From the NCBI GenBank assembly GCA_965247035.1, contig CBDFGJ010000001.1, forward strand, positions 992,001 through 1,056,000: DNA of 64,000 nt. Direction: 5' to 3'. The translations under genes and the position numbers were made by a program. Origin of the DNA: Azophilus sp965247035 (lineage in GTDB: Bacteria; Pseudomonadota; Gammaproteobacteria; Pseudomonadales; Azotimanducaceae). The first letter of the stretch is position 1. Each line of letters opens with the position of its first letter. Below the pieces are notes generated by a model that ran no database searches, was not told the origin of the DNA, and saw only the letters and a program-made list of their open reading frames with translations. Positions 35,323-43,821 of the stretch are shown one piece after another.

Positions 35323-36048
35323 ATGGACTTACATATAGCAGCCGCCTGCAACCAACCGCAAAATCTGTTGAAGAAGATAGCCCAGCGGTTCGACCCAATA
35401 AAGGTGGCTATTTCCTTCAGCGGGGCCGAGGATGTGGTGCTGATCGACATGGCCCATCGCGCAGGGCTCAAGTTTAACGTCTTCTGCTTGGATACCGGCC
35501 GCCTGCACCCGGAAACCTACGACTTTTTCGAACGGGTGCGGGAGCACTATCGCCTGCCCATCGAGGTGCTGATGCCTGATCCCGCCGCCGTGGCTGAGCT
35601 AGTCCACACCAAGGGATTGTTCAGTTTCTACAAGGACGGGCACTCGGAGTGCTGCGGCGTGCGCAAGATTGAGCCGTTGCGCCGTCGATTAAGCACCTTG
35701 GACGCTTGGATCACCGGACAGCGCAAGGACCAAAGCGTGACTCGCACGGACATTCCATTGGAGCAGGAGGATCAAGCCTACTCCACCAAGGAGCACCGGC
35801 TAATCAAGTTCAACCCGTTGGCGCAGTGGTCATCGCGCGATGTTTGGGGCTACATTCGCGCCTACGACGTGCCCCACAACGAGCTGCACAGCCGTGGCTT
35901 CGTCTCCATCGGCTGCCAACCCTGCACCCGCACCGTAGCCCCGCATGACCATGAGCGCACCGGGCGCTGGTGGTGGGAGGAGGCAACCAAAAAGGAGTGC
36001 GGCCTGCATTCGCAGAACGTCACCAAAATCGTCAGCCAATTGGGCTGA
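35323..36048 (+). CDS. cysH: Assimilatory adenylyl-sulfate (APS) reductase
   Basis: Reduces activated sulfate to sulfite for cysteine synthesis. The PP-loop-like segment is KVAISFSGAEDVVLIDMA. Two cysteine pairs, ECCGVRKIEPL and GCQPCTRTV, would bind a [4Fe-4S] cluster; this marks the APS-specific type found in Pseudomonas and plants rather than the enteric PAPS reductase. The C-terminal KECGLH contains the catalytic cysteine. At 241 aa it is normal. It is convergent with cysB, its probable activator. Confidence 0.93.
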   Translation: MDLHIAAACNQPQNLLKKIAQRFDPIKVAISFSGAEDVVLIDMAHRAGLKFNVFCLDTGRLHPETYDFFERVREHYRLPIEVLMPDPAAVAELVHTKGLFSFYKDGHSECCGVRKIEPLRRRLSTLDAWITGQRKDQSVTRTDIPLEQEDQAYSTKEHRLIKFNPLAQWSSRDVWGYIRAYDVPHNELHSRGFVSIGCQPCTRTVAPHDHERTGRWWWEEATKKECGLHSQNVTKIVSQLG

Positions 36049-36218
36049 GCTGGCCAGCCTCTAGCCTCTCCAAATCGGTGACCTGCTAAGCGCTTTTACT
36101 TTGAGGTTGCCGAGCTAGAGGCCAACACAATTTTAAAGTGTGTCATTTGATGCCTTGGCTATTGATGAAGTCCAAACCCTAATCCGCAGGCCGTGCGGAT
36201 GCGTTCATGCTACCAGCC

Positions 36219-37202
36219 TCAGCGCACCGGCAGTTCAAGCTCCTCAAACAACTTCTCGCGCGCAACCCCGGTGCGGCACTCCATCGCCGCGTCCACCGTT
36301 TGATGGTCCAGATGGGGCGCGAACAAATTGATGAAGTCATACATGAACCGGCGCAGGAAGGTGCCCCGGCGAAAGCCGATGTGGGTGACGGACGGTGCAA
36401 ACAGGTGCGAGGCATCCACCGTCACCAACCCTCGGTCCACCGCCGGATCAAATGACATGGAGGCGATGATGCCAACGCCTACGCCGAGGCGCACGTAAGC
36501 CTTGATGACGTCGGTGTCGGTGGCGGTGAAGACCACGTTCGGCTTCAGCCCTACGGCCATGAAGGCTTGGTCGAGCACCGAGCGCCCGGTGAACCCAAAC
36601 ACATAGGTGGCGATAGGCTCCGAAGCCACATCGGCCAGCGTCAGCAGGCGCGCCTTGGCCAAGGCATCCAACGCATGCCCCTTGGGCACGATGACATCCC
36701 GATACCAGCGATAGCACGGCATCATGATGAGGCCCTTGAACAGGTGCAGGCCCTCAGTGGCGATGACGAAATCCACTTCCCCAGCAGCGGCCAACTCTGC
36801 CAACTGCGCCGGCGAGCCCTGATGCATCCTAAGCGCCACATTCGGGTAGGTCTCGCGAAACTTGCGCACCACCGGCGGCAACGCATAGCGCGCCTGGGTG
36901 TGGGTGGTGGCGATGGACAAAAGCCCGGTCCCCTCGTCCCGATGCTCCGCCGCCGCCTGCTTGATGCTCTGTACCTGGCGCAGAATGTCCTCAACCTTGT
37001 CGAGGATCACTTTGCCCACTGGTGTGATGTGGGTCAGCCGTTTGCCGTGACGGGCGAAGATGTCCGCGCCCAACTCGCTTTCGAACAGCCGTATCTGCTT
37101 GCTGATGCCCGGTTGAGACGCATACAACCGATCCGCCGCCGCGGAAACGTTGAGGTCATTGCGGGCGACCTCCGAAATATAATGCAATTGCTGAAGCTTC
37201 AT
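36219..37202 (-). CDS. cysB: LysR-type regulator CysB
   Basis: Activator of sulfur-assimilation genes that responds to N-acetylserine. It begins MKLQQLHYISEVARNDLNVSAAADRLYASQPGISKQI, the CysB/Cbl helix-turn-helix (the NLNVSxAAxxLxTSQPGISKQI pattern). The effector domain includes IATTHTQARYALPPVV and HQGSPAQLAELAAAGEVDFVIATE. At 327 aa it is the usual length. It is convergent with cysH, which fits a role in sulfate assimilation. Confidence 0.94.
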   Translation of the reverse strand: MKLQQLHYISEVARNDLNVSAAADRLYASQPGISKQIRLFESELGADIFARHGKRLTHITPVGKVILDKVEDILRQVQSIKQAAAEHRDEGTGLLSIATTHTQARYALPPVVRKFRETYPNVALRMHQGSPAQLAELAAAGEVDFVIATEGLHLFKGLIMMPCYRWYRDVIVPKGHALDALAKARLLTLADVASEPIATYVFGFTGRSVLDQAFMAVGLKPNVVFTATDTDVIKAYVRLGVGVGIIASMSFDPAVDRGLVTVDASHLFAPSVTHIGFRRGTFLRRFMYDFINLFAPHLDHQTVDAAMECRTGVAREKLFEELELPVR

Positions 37203-37654
37203 CGCTGCCGTTTGCTCAAGATAAAGCTGCTATGTTAACCAAATTTGAAGAAGTTGATATAAAAAGGGCCCTTCTTATAACAAAAACAAGTTTAGAAACC
37301 TACGCTCCAAATGCTGGATAACTTCAAATTCTGCGGTAAGCCCATCGGCACCTGCATTCGCCCATATTCTCGCGAGTTGCAACTTTGCTCCCAAAGCCGG
37401 TCGGTTGAGTGAAAAGCAAACTGACCTCGGTGTCGTTTCAAGATGGCGGTGGATTCTTGGCCACCACGCCGGCCACTAGCGGGAGCTTGGTTTTCGAGCC
37501 GATGGAACGCCCCTTGCGCGGGCTGCCGGCCGACTTCGCTGACGGTTCGTTGGCGACAATCAGCACACAGATCTTGGACACATGCTGTGCTCGGGCCTTC
37601 AGCATGATGATTGGCTCTGAAGGCGGGCCGACCGGTGCGCCACGGCGGCCGCCG
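37203..37654. other. Intergenic region between cysB and the 5'-nucleotidase
   Basis: The cysB-proximal 100 bp are AT-rich (for example 37255-37275) and probably hold the cysB promoter. From about 37400 the sequence is GC-rich with open frames on both strands, but none shows a recognisable domain. Nothing else can be supported. Confidence 0.4.
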
Positions 37655-38584
37655 CTATCGTTCGTTGGTGATGCCAGCTGGCACATGACCAACGGGCGTG
37701 TGCGCGGCGGCGTCTTCGCAGTGCTTCCTCTGGTCGTCAAAAAACACGTCCGCACCAAAGGCTTGCAGGAATTTGGACTTGTTCATGCCGCCGATGAAGA
37801 GCGCTTCGTCAAGACGGATGTTCCAAACCCTAAGCGTGCGGATGACTCGTTCATGGGCCGGTGCCGAACGGGCGGTGACCAAGGCGGTGCGGATGGGGCA
37901 ATCGTTCTTGAACTCCTGCTGCAAGTCATACAATGCTTGCAGGAAGGACTTGAACGGCCCCCCGGGCAACGGACTTGTGGCGTTCTTTTCCTCGGCGCTG
38001 GCAAAGGCGTTGAGCCCCTCGGCCTGAAAGATCCGCTCGGCTTCATCTGAGAACAGGACCGCGTCGCCATCAAAGGCCACTCGAAGCTGTTCAGGGTCTT
38101 CATGCACGCTGACCGAGCCGTTGACGCCATTCGGCCCCCGGCCGCTGCCAACGGGGCCAGGCAGCAGGTTCGCCGCCGCCACGTTGCTTTCAAGAGCATG
38201 GCGAACATCGTTGCTGTCCATGCTCAGAAACAGGTCGCAATCAAAAGGCTCAATGTAGCGATAGGGACTGTTGCCGTTACAGAACGCTGCCTTGGTGACA
38301 TCAAGGCCATGATGCTTGACGGAATTGATGATGCGCAGCCCGGTATCGGTCGAGTTGCGCGAAAGCAGGATGACGTCAACCCTGCGCTCCTTGTCCAGCT
38401 TATTGATGTTGGTTAGTTTTTTGACGAAGGCAAAACCCTCTCCCGGGGCTAGGGGCTCATCTTCCTTTTCAATCTGGAAGCGTCGGTACTGCTCCAAACC
38501 ATGTTCCTCAAATACCGTATTGCTCTCATGCAAGTCAAACAAGGCTTGGGAGGAGATGGCGATCCTGAGCGGCTTGCGTGTCAT
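37655..38584 (-). CDS. Cytosolic 5'-nucleotidase family protein
   Basis: Belongs to the 5'-nucleotidase family typified by eukaryotic NT5C1 (Pfam 5_nucleotid-type, HAD fold). It opens LRIAISSQALFDLHESNTVF with the catalytic Asp position D17xxE-like motif of this family. Further landmarks: VILLSRNSTDTGLRIINSV, LFLSMDSNDVRHAL, VAFDGDAVLFSDEAERIF, TALVTARSAPAHERVIRTL, EALFIGGMNKSKFLQAFGADVFFDDQ. Presumably hydrolyses nucleoside monophosphates in the cytoplasm. At 309 aa it is full length. The DUF465-like gene just upstream on the same strand ends only a few bases before its start, so they could be cotranscribed. Confidence 0.82.
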   Translation of the reverse strand: MTRKPLRIAISSQALFDLHESNTVFEEHGLEQYRRFQIEKEDEPLAPGEGFAFVKKLTNINKLDKERRVDVILLSRNSTDTGLRIINSVKHHGLDVTKAAFCNGNSPYRYIEPFDCDLFLSMDSNDVRHALESNVAAANLLPGPVGSGRGPNGVNGSVSVHEDPEQLRVAFDGDAVLFSDEAERIFQAEGLNAFASAEEKNATSPLPGGPFKSFLQALYDLQQEFKNDCPIRTALVTARSAPAHERVIRTLRVWNIRLDEALFIGGMNKSKFLQAFGADVFFDDQRKHCEDAAAHTPVGHVPAGITNER

Positions 38585-38811
38585 GCATCAAGATCCGGGA
38601 TGAGTTGGCTCTCCAGCTTGGAGATGATGTCCTTCAACCTGAGCTTGCGCTTCTTAAGCCGCTGGATGCGCATGGCATCGTGGTGGCCGGCTTTGTGCAG
38701 ATGCAGGATCACTTCGTCCAAGTCACGATGCTCAACCCGCAATTCCTGCAGCCATTTACTGAGATCAGCACTATCCATTGATGGCTTGGCGAATGAACAT
38801 TCCTGCAACAT
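38581..38811 (-). CDS. DUF465 / YdcH-like small helical protein
   Basis: A 76-residue charged protein. The segment LRVEHRDLDEVI...RLKKRKLRLKDIISKLE is the typical DUF465 (YdcH) pattern, predicted to be two helices in a coiled coil; function unknown. An inner ATG at 38778 (MDSADLSKWL) is an equally good start. The C-terminal codons overlap the nucleotidase start by 4 bp, suggesting translational coupling. Confidence 0.8.
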   Translation of the reverse strand: MLQECSFAKPSMDSADLSKWLQELRVEHRDLDEVILHLHKAGHHDAMRIQRLKKRKLRLKDIISKLESQLIPDLDA

Positions 38812-38986
38812 GATACTCTAATTGCCCCATGAGGGGCGCTCGCAAACATCAGCGCATAAATCACTGTTGGCCTAGCCCAAAGGTGACAAACCAAACCTTT
38901 GCCAAGGAATCAAAAGTGCTCCATTGCAAAGCAGGCGGAGCTTGCCGGCCAAGGGTTTTGACCTGCCGGCAAAACGCCACGGGAAC

Positions 38987-39460
38987 ATGATCCCCATACT
39001 GCTTGGGCTTATCGTCTTGGCCACCTTGGTCGTGCTGTTTCGACTGTTGTGGCTGTCCGCCCAACCGCGTAAAAAAACGGTCATCATCACCTTGGCCACG
39101 CTGGCTCTGGTGGTGGCGCTGGCTGCGCTGGCGGCCACGGGACGCCTGCATTGGCTGGCGGCGGCAGGCACTGCGCTACTGCCCTTCCTGCGTCGTGGGT
39201 TGGAGCTGGTGATGCGCTTGCTGCCTTTCGCTGGACGCTTTTTTACCGGCTTTCGCCAGCGAGCCAGCAGCGGCGCTGCTCAGGCTGGCGCCATGACCCA
39301 GCAGCAGGCTTTGAACGTCTTAGGGCTTGGCTCCAACCCCAGCCGGCAGGAAATTGTTGAAGCGCATCGACGCTTGATGGCAAAAAACCACCCGGACAAA
39401 GGCGGCTCCACCTTCATCGCCCAGCAACTCAATGAAGCCAGGAAGACATTGCTAGCCTGA
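38987..39460 (+). CDS. TIM14-like membrane J-domain protein
   Basis: Small membrane-anchored co-chaperone. The ATG at 38987 (MIPILLGLIVLATLVVLFRLLWL) puts a membrane helix at the N-terminus, and a second hydrophobic segment follows near residues 35-52. The C-terminus is a short J domain: ALNVLGLGSNPSRQEIVEAHRRLMAKNHPDKGGSTFIAQQLNEARKTLL, with the HPD motif intact. This layout is that of the bacterial TIM14/Pam18-like proteins found in alpha- and gammaproteobacteria. It presumably recruits DnaK to the membrane; the substrate is unknown. Confidence 0.83.
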   Translation: MIPILLGLIVLATLVVLFRLLWLSAQPRKKTVIITLATLALVVALAALAATGRLHWLAAAGTALLPFLRRGLELVMRLLPFAGRFFTGFRQRASSGAAQAGAMTQQQALNVLGLGSNPSRQEIVEAHRRLMAKNHPDKGGSTFIAQQLNEARKTLLA

Positions 39461-39550
39461 AAATCTCATCCTTGGCGTTGAAATATGCCTTTATTTTTTT
39501 AATAAAATGAATTAAAACGAGTACTTACGAGAAATAAGAAGAGAATTTCT

Positions 39551-39643
39551 ATGGAGACACAATGTAGCCCGACCCAGCTTGAATTTGGCGGCTCAGATCG
39601 ACCGGATATCGTGGGCCGGTTTGAGCTGTCGCAGCAAAATTAA
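39551..39643 (+). pseudogene. IS1380-type relic 2 (first ~30 codons)
   Basis: Short frame METQCSPTQLEFGGSDRPDIVGRFE then a stop. It matches the start of IS1380 transposases (M-x-TEC-x(4)-LEFQ-x-LGRR-x-VVARFDGG). Nothing of the rest remains before the TerB-like gene. Upstream AT-rich DNA (39480-39545) is probably the transposon end. Confidence 0.6.
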
Positions 39644-39706
39644 CGACCCAAAAGGCTGTTTACCGAAGTCGGTGAGCGAAGCGGGCTAGGCTAATGGAGA
39701 CAGCCT

Positions 39707-40105
39707 TCAACGCATGAAGCCGCCGGCTTCGTCCTCCAAGCTGATCAGCCGTCGAGTCCAGTTATCGAGCCGATTGAACTGCTCCTCATCAACGCCAAAC
39801 CCGCGGCTGATCTCCCTTAGCAGGCATTCCTCCTCAATTTCAAAGGCACCGTCAGCGTAGCTCAGCCGGATCAGGTTCAACAGCGCGATGATCCGGGATT
39901 TGCGCGTGTCGAACGTGGTCTCAATGCCGTTCAACTCCAAGTATTCAAGCTCGTGAGCCGGGTTCAGCTCCATCTCCCGCTTGAATTCATCAAGCATCCC
40001 CTCTTCATTGGGGTCGAGCAGCCCATCGGACACGACCACGTTGTGCGCCAGCCGCAGCAAGGCCTCTCGTTGTTCAGCCGTCAGCGTGGACAGCCACATA
40101 GCCAA
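39707..40105 (-). CDS. TerB-like domain protein
   Basis: A 132-residue acidic helical protein. LTAEQREALLRLAHNVVVSDGLLDPNEEGMLDEF and LIRLSYADGAFEIEEECLLREI repeat the (A/S)DG-x(3)-x-EE pattern of the TerB/DUF533-like fold, a cytoplasmic helical domain sometimes linked to tellurite or stress response. The start is TTG at 40105 behind AGGG, with ATG at 40099 as alternative. No tellurite operon surrounds it, so its role here is unknown. Confidence 0.68.
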   Translation of the reverse strand: MAMWLSTLTAEQREALLRLAHNVVVSDGLLDPNEEGMLDEFKREMELNPAHELEYLELNGIETTFDTRKSRIIALLNLIRLSYADGAFEIEEECLLREISRGFGVDEEQFNRLDNWTRRLISLEDEAGGFMR

Positions 40106-40358
40106 TTGCGCCCTAAGCGCTGAACATGATGAGCAAGTTGTCTATCAGGCTGGACGCCATGACCAGAACGCATAGCCATCCCCAACCGATAACAGCTTTC
40201 ATGAACCAACTCTGCGCGATGAAGTCCTTGATGAGATGCCGCATTGATAGCTTGCCCCTACCTTACGCCCATGCATTCAGCCCATGCATCGAATGCGCCT
40301 CGGCCTGATGAAATGAAGTCTGCGCCATTGTAGTGCCCTGCTCCGAGAATAGCCATCA

Positions 40359-40590
40359 GTGTACGGACTCAGGACATTTCGGAATTTTTTCGTTCAGGCA
40401 GCCAAGGAGAGCTTGTCCGTGCATTCGGCCGGAGTCAACAAGACGAGGGCATGGTGGGGCCGGACGTTGTGGTGGTCGAGGAGAGACCCCTCCAGAGCTC
40501 GGTTCACTTCGCCGGAGGCCGCCCCGGTGGACGGACCATATAACCCGACCGCAGGGAGCGGTTGCTGCGCTCGACGCAGCGGAGCTGCTA
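40359..40590 (-). mobile_element. IS481-type relic 4 (transposase C-terminus and outer end)
   Basis: Minus strand reads VERSNRSLRSGYMVRPPGAASGEVNRALEGSLLDHHNVRPHHAL...LLTPAECTDKL, stop, then the outer end CCTGAGTCCGTACAC. It is cut just before the conserved NGS of NGSVERSN. Close to relics 2 and 6 in sequence. Confidence 0.8.
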
Positions 40591-40747
40591 ATGGGCGTTT
40601 TGGGCCACAAGACGGTGGACTCGAAGGGCGATGAACTGGCCGTTATGTGACGGCTTTTGTCCGCTTTGCTTTACAATTCCCCTTCTTTGCGTTGAACCCG
40701 CTGTGCCGCCGCACAGTTTGCGCCATCCCCCATCCCAAGTGCGCTCT

Positions 40748-41302
40748 CTAGCCTCTTTGCGCTGAAACGGCAGCGCCCAAAGGCCGGTCTTCACCAGATA
40801 GCTGCGCCAACTCCATGTCGTAGATCCGCCAGCCGACGTCGGGGAAATAACGCACCTTGTCCGTGTAGACGCCGATGAATATCCAGACGCTGTCGGTTCT
40901 AGCGTGCCAAGCCTGCAGATAGCTGCTCATTGTCGCCTCGCCTGAAGCCAAGCCGCCTTGGGCGTCCATCTCCAATTCGACTAGCTCCACTAACTGGCTG
41001 CCGATGAGGTGCTGGGTGGAGACATATTCCTGAAGGGCGTTGTGAACCACGTCCACCCAACCGTCGGGACCTTGGGCCTCAAGCTGGATGACCCCTTTGG
41101 CGGAGGCGCGAATGCGGGCGTCGGGCGTGAAGATGGCATGGTAGATGCGCCGACCCTCGGCGAGAGACTCGGCTGTGCCCTCGCCGACGAGATCGGTCGC
41201 CTTGGCGTATCGACGGCGCAGGTACTCGATCTCTTGGCGAGCGACAGCAGCGGCCATCGGCGTGGCCGGCCGGACGTTGTTGGCTAGTGCTGTTTCGGGC
41301 AT
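40748..41302 (-). CDS. NTF2/SnoaL-like protein
   Basis: A 184-aa protein of the NTF2-like fold. VARQEIEYLRRRYAKATDLV resembles the first helix of SnoaL-like domains, and YHAIFTPDARI the following strand turn. ISTQHLIG-like STQHLIGSQLVELVE and VRYFPDVGWRIYDMELA complete the cone. Such proteins act as small isomerases/dehydratases or ligand binders in polyketide and aromatic or steroid catabolism. It is followed by an SDR gene upstream on the same strand (41336), with only 33 bp between, so they are likely cotranscribed. Confidence 0.75.
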   Translation of the reverse strand: MPETALANNVRPATPMAAAVARQEIEYLRRRYAKATDLVGEGTAESLAEGRRIYHAIFTPDARIRASAKGVIQLEAQGPDGWVDVVHNALQEYVSTQHLIGSQLVELVELEMDAQGGLASGEATMSSYLQAWHARTDSVWIFIGVYTDKVRYFPDVGWRIYDMELAQLSGEDRPLGAAVSAQRG

Positions 41303-41335
41303 GGGGCGTTTCTCCTTTGGGATTCCAGGGTTCGG

Positions 41336-42172
41336 CTACAATCCGTGCCGGCCGGCTTCCCGAATCATGGGTTGATACTGATCAAAGGCCGGTGGATTGG
41401 CCGAGGAGCCGGTGGTCATGCCGGCGTCGGTGGTCAAAGTGTGTCCGCTGGTGTAGCCGGATTCGTCGCTTGCCAGCCAGAGTGCGGCGTTGGCCACGTC
41501 TTCGGCCAGCCCTGGACGGCCCTTCAGCGGCGAGGCGGCGGCTAGGCTCTTCTTGGTTTCCTCAATGGCGGTCGGGTCTCCGGTGCTGACGTTGGCCACC
41601 ATGGGCGTGGCCATTCCCGCCGGGGAGATGCAGTTGACGCGGATGCCGAAACGACAGAGCTCCGCCGCCGCACTCTTGGTGAGCCCCACCACGGCATGCT
41701 TGGCCGCCGTGTAGGTGTGGGGGCCGAGCCCACCCAGAATGCCAGCGGTGCTGGACATGCTGACGATGGCTCCGGACCCTTGCGGCTTCATCACGCGCGC
41801 TGCGTGCTTGACGCCGTAAAAGACGCCGTTCAGCAGGATGTCCAGCGTCGCCTTCCATTCATCTGCCGGAGTGGTGTCGATGGGACCGACGGCGCCGACG
41901 ATGCCGGCGTTGTTGAACATGATGTCCAAGCCGCCGAAGGCGTTGACCGCGCTGTCCACAAGCTTGGCGATGTCTTCCTCGGACGTGACGTCGCAGCTTT
42001 GAAACACCGCCTCATCCCCTAGTTCCGCAGCGATGGCGGCACCGGCCTGCTCCTGAATGTCTCCTAGCGCCACTTTGCACCCCTCGGCGACGAACAAACG
42101 CGCCGCGGCGGCGCCAAACCCACTGGCCGCGCCCGTAATGGCCGCCACCTTGCCCTCAAGTCTTAATCCCAT
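41336..42172 (-). CDS. Short-chain dehydrogenase/reductase (SDR)
   Basis: NAD(P)-dependent oxidoreductase of 278 aa. The cofactor site is TGAASGFGAAAARLF, with an acidic residue after strand two (GDIQEQ) that favours NAD. The structural NNAG is in MFNNAGIVGAVG, the catalytic Ser in SMSSTAGI, and YTAAKHAVVGLTK provides Tyr and Lys. C-terminal GYTSGHTLTTDAG is the usual SDR end. It stands first in a two-gene unit with the NTF2-like gene. Likely substrate: a hydroxy or keto group on a hydrophobic compound, inferred from the neighbourhood. Confidence 0.9.
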   Translation of the reverse strand: MGLRLEGKVAAITGAASGFGAAAARLFVAEGCKVALGDIQEQAGAAIAAELGDEAVFQSCDVTSEEDIAKLVDSAVNAFGGLDIMFNNAGIVGAVGPIDTTPADEWKATLDILLNGVFYGVKHAARVMKPQGSGAIVSMSSTAGILGGLGPHTYTAAKHAVVGLTKSAAAELCRFGIRVNCISPAGMATPMVANVSTGDPTAIEETKKSLAAASPLKGRPGLAEDVANAALWLASDESGYTSGHTLTTDAGMTTGSSANPPAFDQYQPMIREAGRHGL

Positions 42173-42235
42173 GGCTTCTCCCCGGAGTTAATTTGTTGCG
42201 CTATCTTCAGGCATCGCACAGGAATGTCAATGCGG

Positions 42236-42333
42236 TGTACGGGCTCAGGACATTTCGGTATTTTTCGTTCGGGCGGCCATGGAGCGCTTGTCCGCGAATT
42301 CAGCCGGTGTCACCAGCCGAGGGCTTGGTGGGG
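42236..42333 (-). mobile_element. IS481-type relic 5 (terminal fragment)
   Basis: Outer end GTACGGGCTCAGGACATTTCG and the last ~30 codons of the transposase (PHQALGW, then stop) on the minus strand. The terminus is the best-preserved one of the family. Confidence 0.75.
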
Positions 42334-42761
42334 TGTTCAGGCTCCTTGGTTTTTGAACAAGTCGAGGCTGCCTGAACCGGCGGCGGGGCGTCGGCACCGG
42401 TGCGCCAATGCGCCCAAAATCGCCGGGGCCGGCATTCCGAAATGCGTCTGAGCTGATTTATTCAGCAGGCGGTGGCGCGGGGCTGTCGATGCTGATTAAG
42501 CTGATGCGTGGGCCTATAACTTAAGGAAGCAACCATGCTGGCAACGTCGGCAGCCCCCTAGCCGGCCGGCATAACCAGTACAACTCACCTCAGCAGCGCA
42601 CGACCCTTGGTGCAGCGTCTGAGCTAGGACTTCAAAATGTCGCGCAAAACCTCGGCCACAAGAGCGGGACGAGCCTGACTTTACAGTTCCCGTTTCTCGC
42701 TTTCAGCCAGAGGCCGTGTTTAGATTAGGGTTTGCCAATTCTCGCATCCAAGGGGACTCAC
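42334..42761. other. Intergenic region upstream of the second NTF2-like gene
   Basis: No gene recognised. The stretch 42440-42720 shows neither a domain signature nor an RNA gene. The promoter of the gene at 42762 presumably lies near its right end. Confidence 0.4.
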
Positions 42762-43175
42762 ATGATTAGCACTGGACCGCTGGAAGATCGGCTTGCCATT
42801 CGCGAATTGGTCGAATCCTACAATGATGCCGTCATGCGCTTCGATGGCGACGCTTGGCAAGCCAATTGGCGGGACGACGCCACTTGGAATCTGCCCGGCG
42901 CCGGTGACATCACTGGCAAGGAGAACTTCTTTCCCATCTGGCAGCAGGCCATGGCGGGCTTTTCCTTCGTCGGCTTTTTCGCCTCCGCCGGTCCCATCAC
43001 CGTCGATGGCAGCAAGGCGCATGGCACTTGGTACCAACAAGAAGAACTGCACCAAAAGGATGGCGGCAAGCGTTTCATCATCGGACGCTATGAAGATGAT
43101 TACGTCAAAGTGGCCGGCCGTTGGTACTTTCAAAAGCGCGTTTACGACGTCCTCAAGTCCGAGGAAAGCGGTTAA
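42762..43175 (+). CDS. NTF2/SnoaL-like protein
   Basis: 137-aa protein with the SnoaL_4 pattern: LEDRLAIRELVESYNDAVMRFDGDAWQANWRDDATW, then WYQQEELHQKDGGKRFIIGRYEDDYVKVAGRWYFQKRVYDVL. The ATG at 42762 is chosen because AAGGGG lies seven bases upstream; ten extra residues upstream lack support. Homologues often accompany ring-hydroxylating or steroid-degrading enzymes, but several functions are possible. Convergent with the AlkB-like gene. Confidence 0.8.
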   Translation: MISTGPLEDRLAIRELVESYNDAVMRFDGDAWQANWRDDATWNLPGAGDITGKENFFPIWQQAMAGFSFVGFFASAGPITVDGSKAHGTWYQQEELHQKDGGKRFIIGRYEDDYVKVAGRWYFQKRVYDVLKSEESG

Positions 43176-43188
43176 GATCGGTTCCCCG

Positions 43189-43821
43189 TCACGCTTGGTT
43201 TGCCGTCACGATGGTGCGGAAAGTTAGGTTGATGCGCGGCCCCGCGCCGATTTTTCTGGTCACACGGGGAATGCAGTGTCGCCAGTGATGTTGGGTGGTG
43301 CCGCTCATCTCCAAGTAGCTGCCGCCGGGCAGGTCAATGGCCATGCGCAAGCCATCTATATTCTTGTGCCGCAATTGAAACCGACGCATAGCACCCAAAC
43401 TTAGGGAGCCGATCAGCGGGCGCTTGCCCAATTCCGGTTCGTCGTCGCTATGCCAGCCCATGCTGTCCCGTCCATCCCGATAGTAGTTGAGCAGCACACT
43501 GTTGAAGTTCACGCCGGAGACCGCCTCCACCCGCTGCTTGATCTGCCGCAACGCGCCGGTCCAAGGCGCGGGCAACAGCCTAAGCCCGGAGTAGGAATAA
43601 ACGGCCTCGGGGTCGCCGTGCCAGCAGCTCAGTCGCGGCGTCGCCAGCCACCGCCCGAAGAGGCGGATCTGCTCCTGCCGCCACTGACATTCATCGCGCA
43701 GCAGCGCAAACCAGCGCTCACTCTCTTCCGGTTGGAAGAGCTGCTCGACAAAGCGCACTTGGCCATCCCGCAGGGGAATGAACTCCACTTCAGCACCCTC
43801 AATAGGGGGTTGATCCCCCAT
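43189..43821 (-). CDS. AlkB-like 2-oxoglutarate/Fe(II) dioxygenase
   Basis: DNA/RNA demethylase family resembling human ALKBH2/3. The iron ligands are visible in GWHSDDEPELG (HxD) and HHWRHCIPR (distal His); RINLTFR holds the 2-oxoglutarate-binding arginine. The substrate lid RLSCWHGDPEAVYSYSG is typical for nucleotide-flipping members. At 210 aa it is full length. It probably repairs alkylated bases. Its start overlaps the end of the SDR gene by 23 bp on the same strand, an odd partner for a repair enzyme. Confidence 0.9.
   Translation of the reverse strand: MGDQPPIEGAEVEFIPLRDGQVRFVEQLFQPEESERWFALLRDECQWRQEQIRLFGRWLATPRLSCWHGDPEAVYSYSGLRLLPAPWTGALRQIKQRVEAVSGVNFNSVLLNYYRDGRDSMGWHSDDEPELGKRPLIGSLSLGAMRRFQLRHKNIDGLRMAIDLPGGSYLEMSGTTQHHWRHCIPRVTRKIGAGPRINLTFRTIVTANQA

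Noticed and set aside
37438..37758. A 106-residue minus-strand frame overlapping the nucleotidase 3' end
   Set aside because: Overlaps a clear 5'-nucleotidase in another frame and has no recognisable motif.
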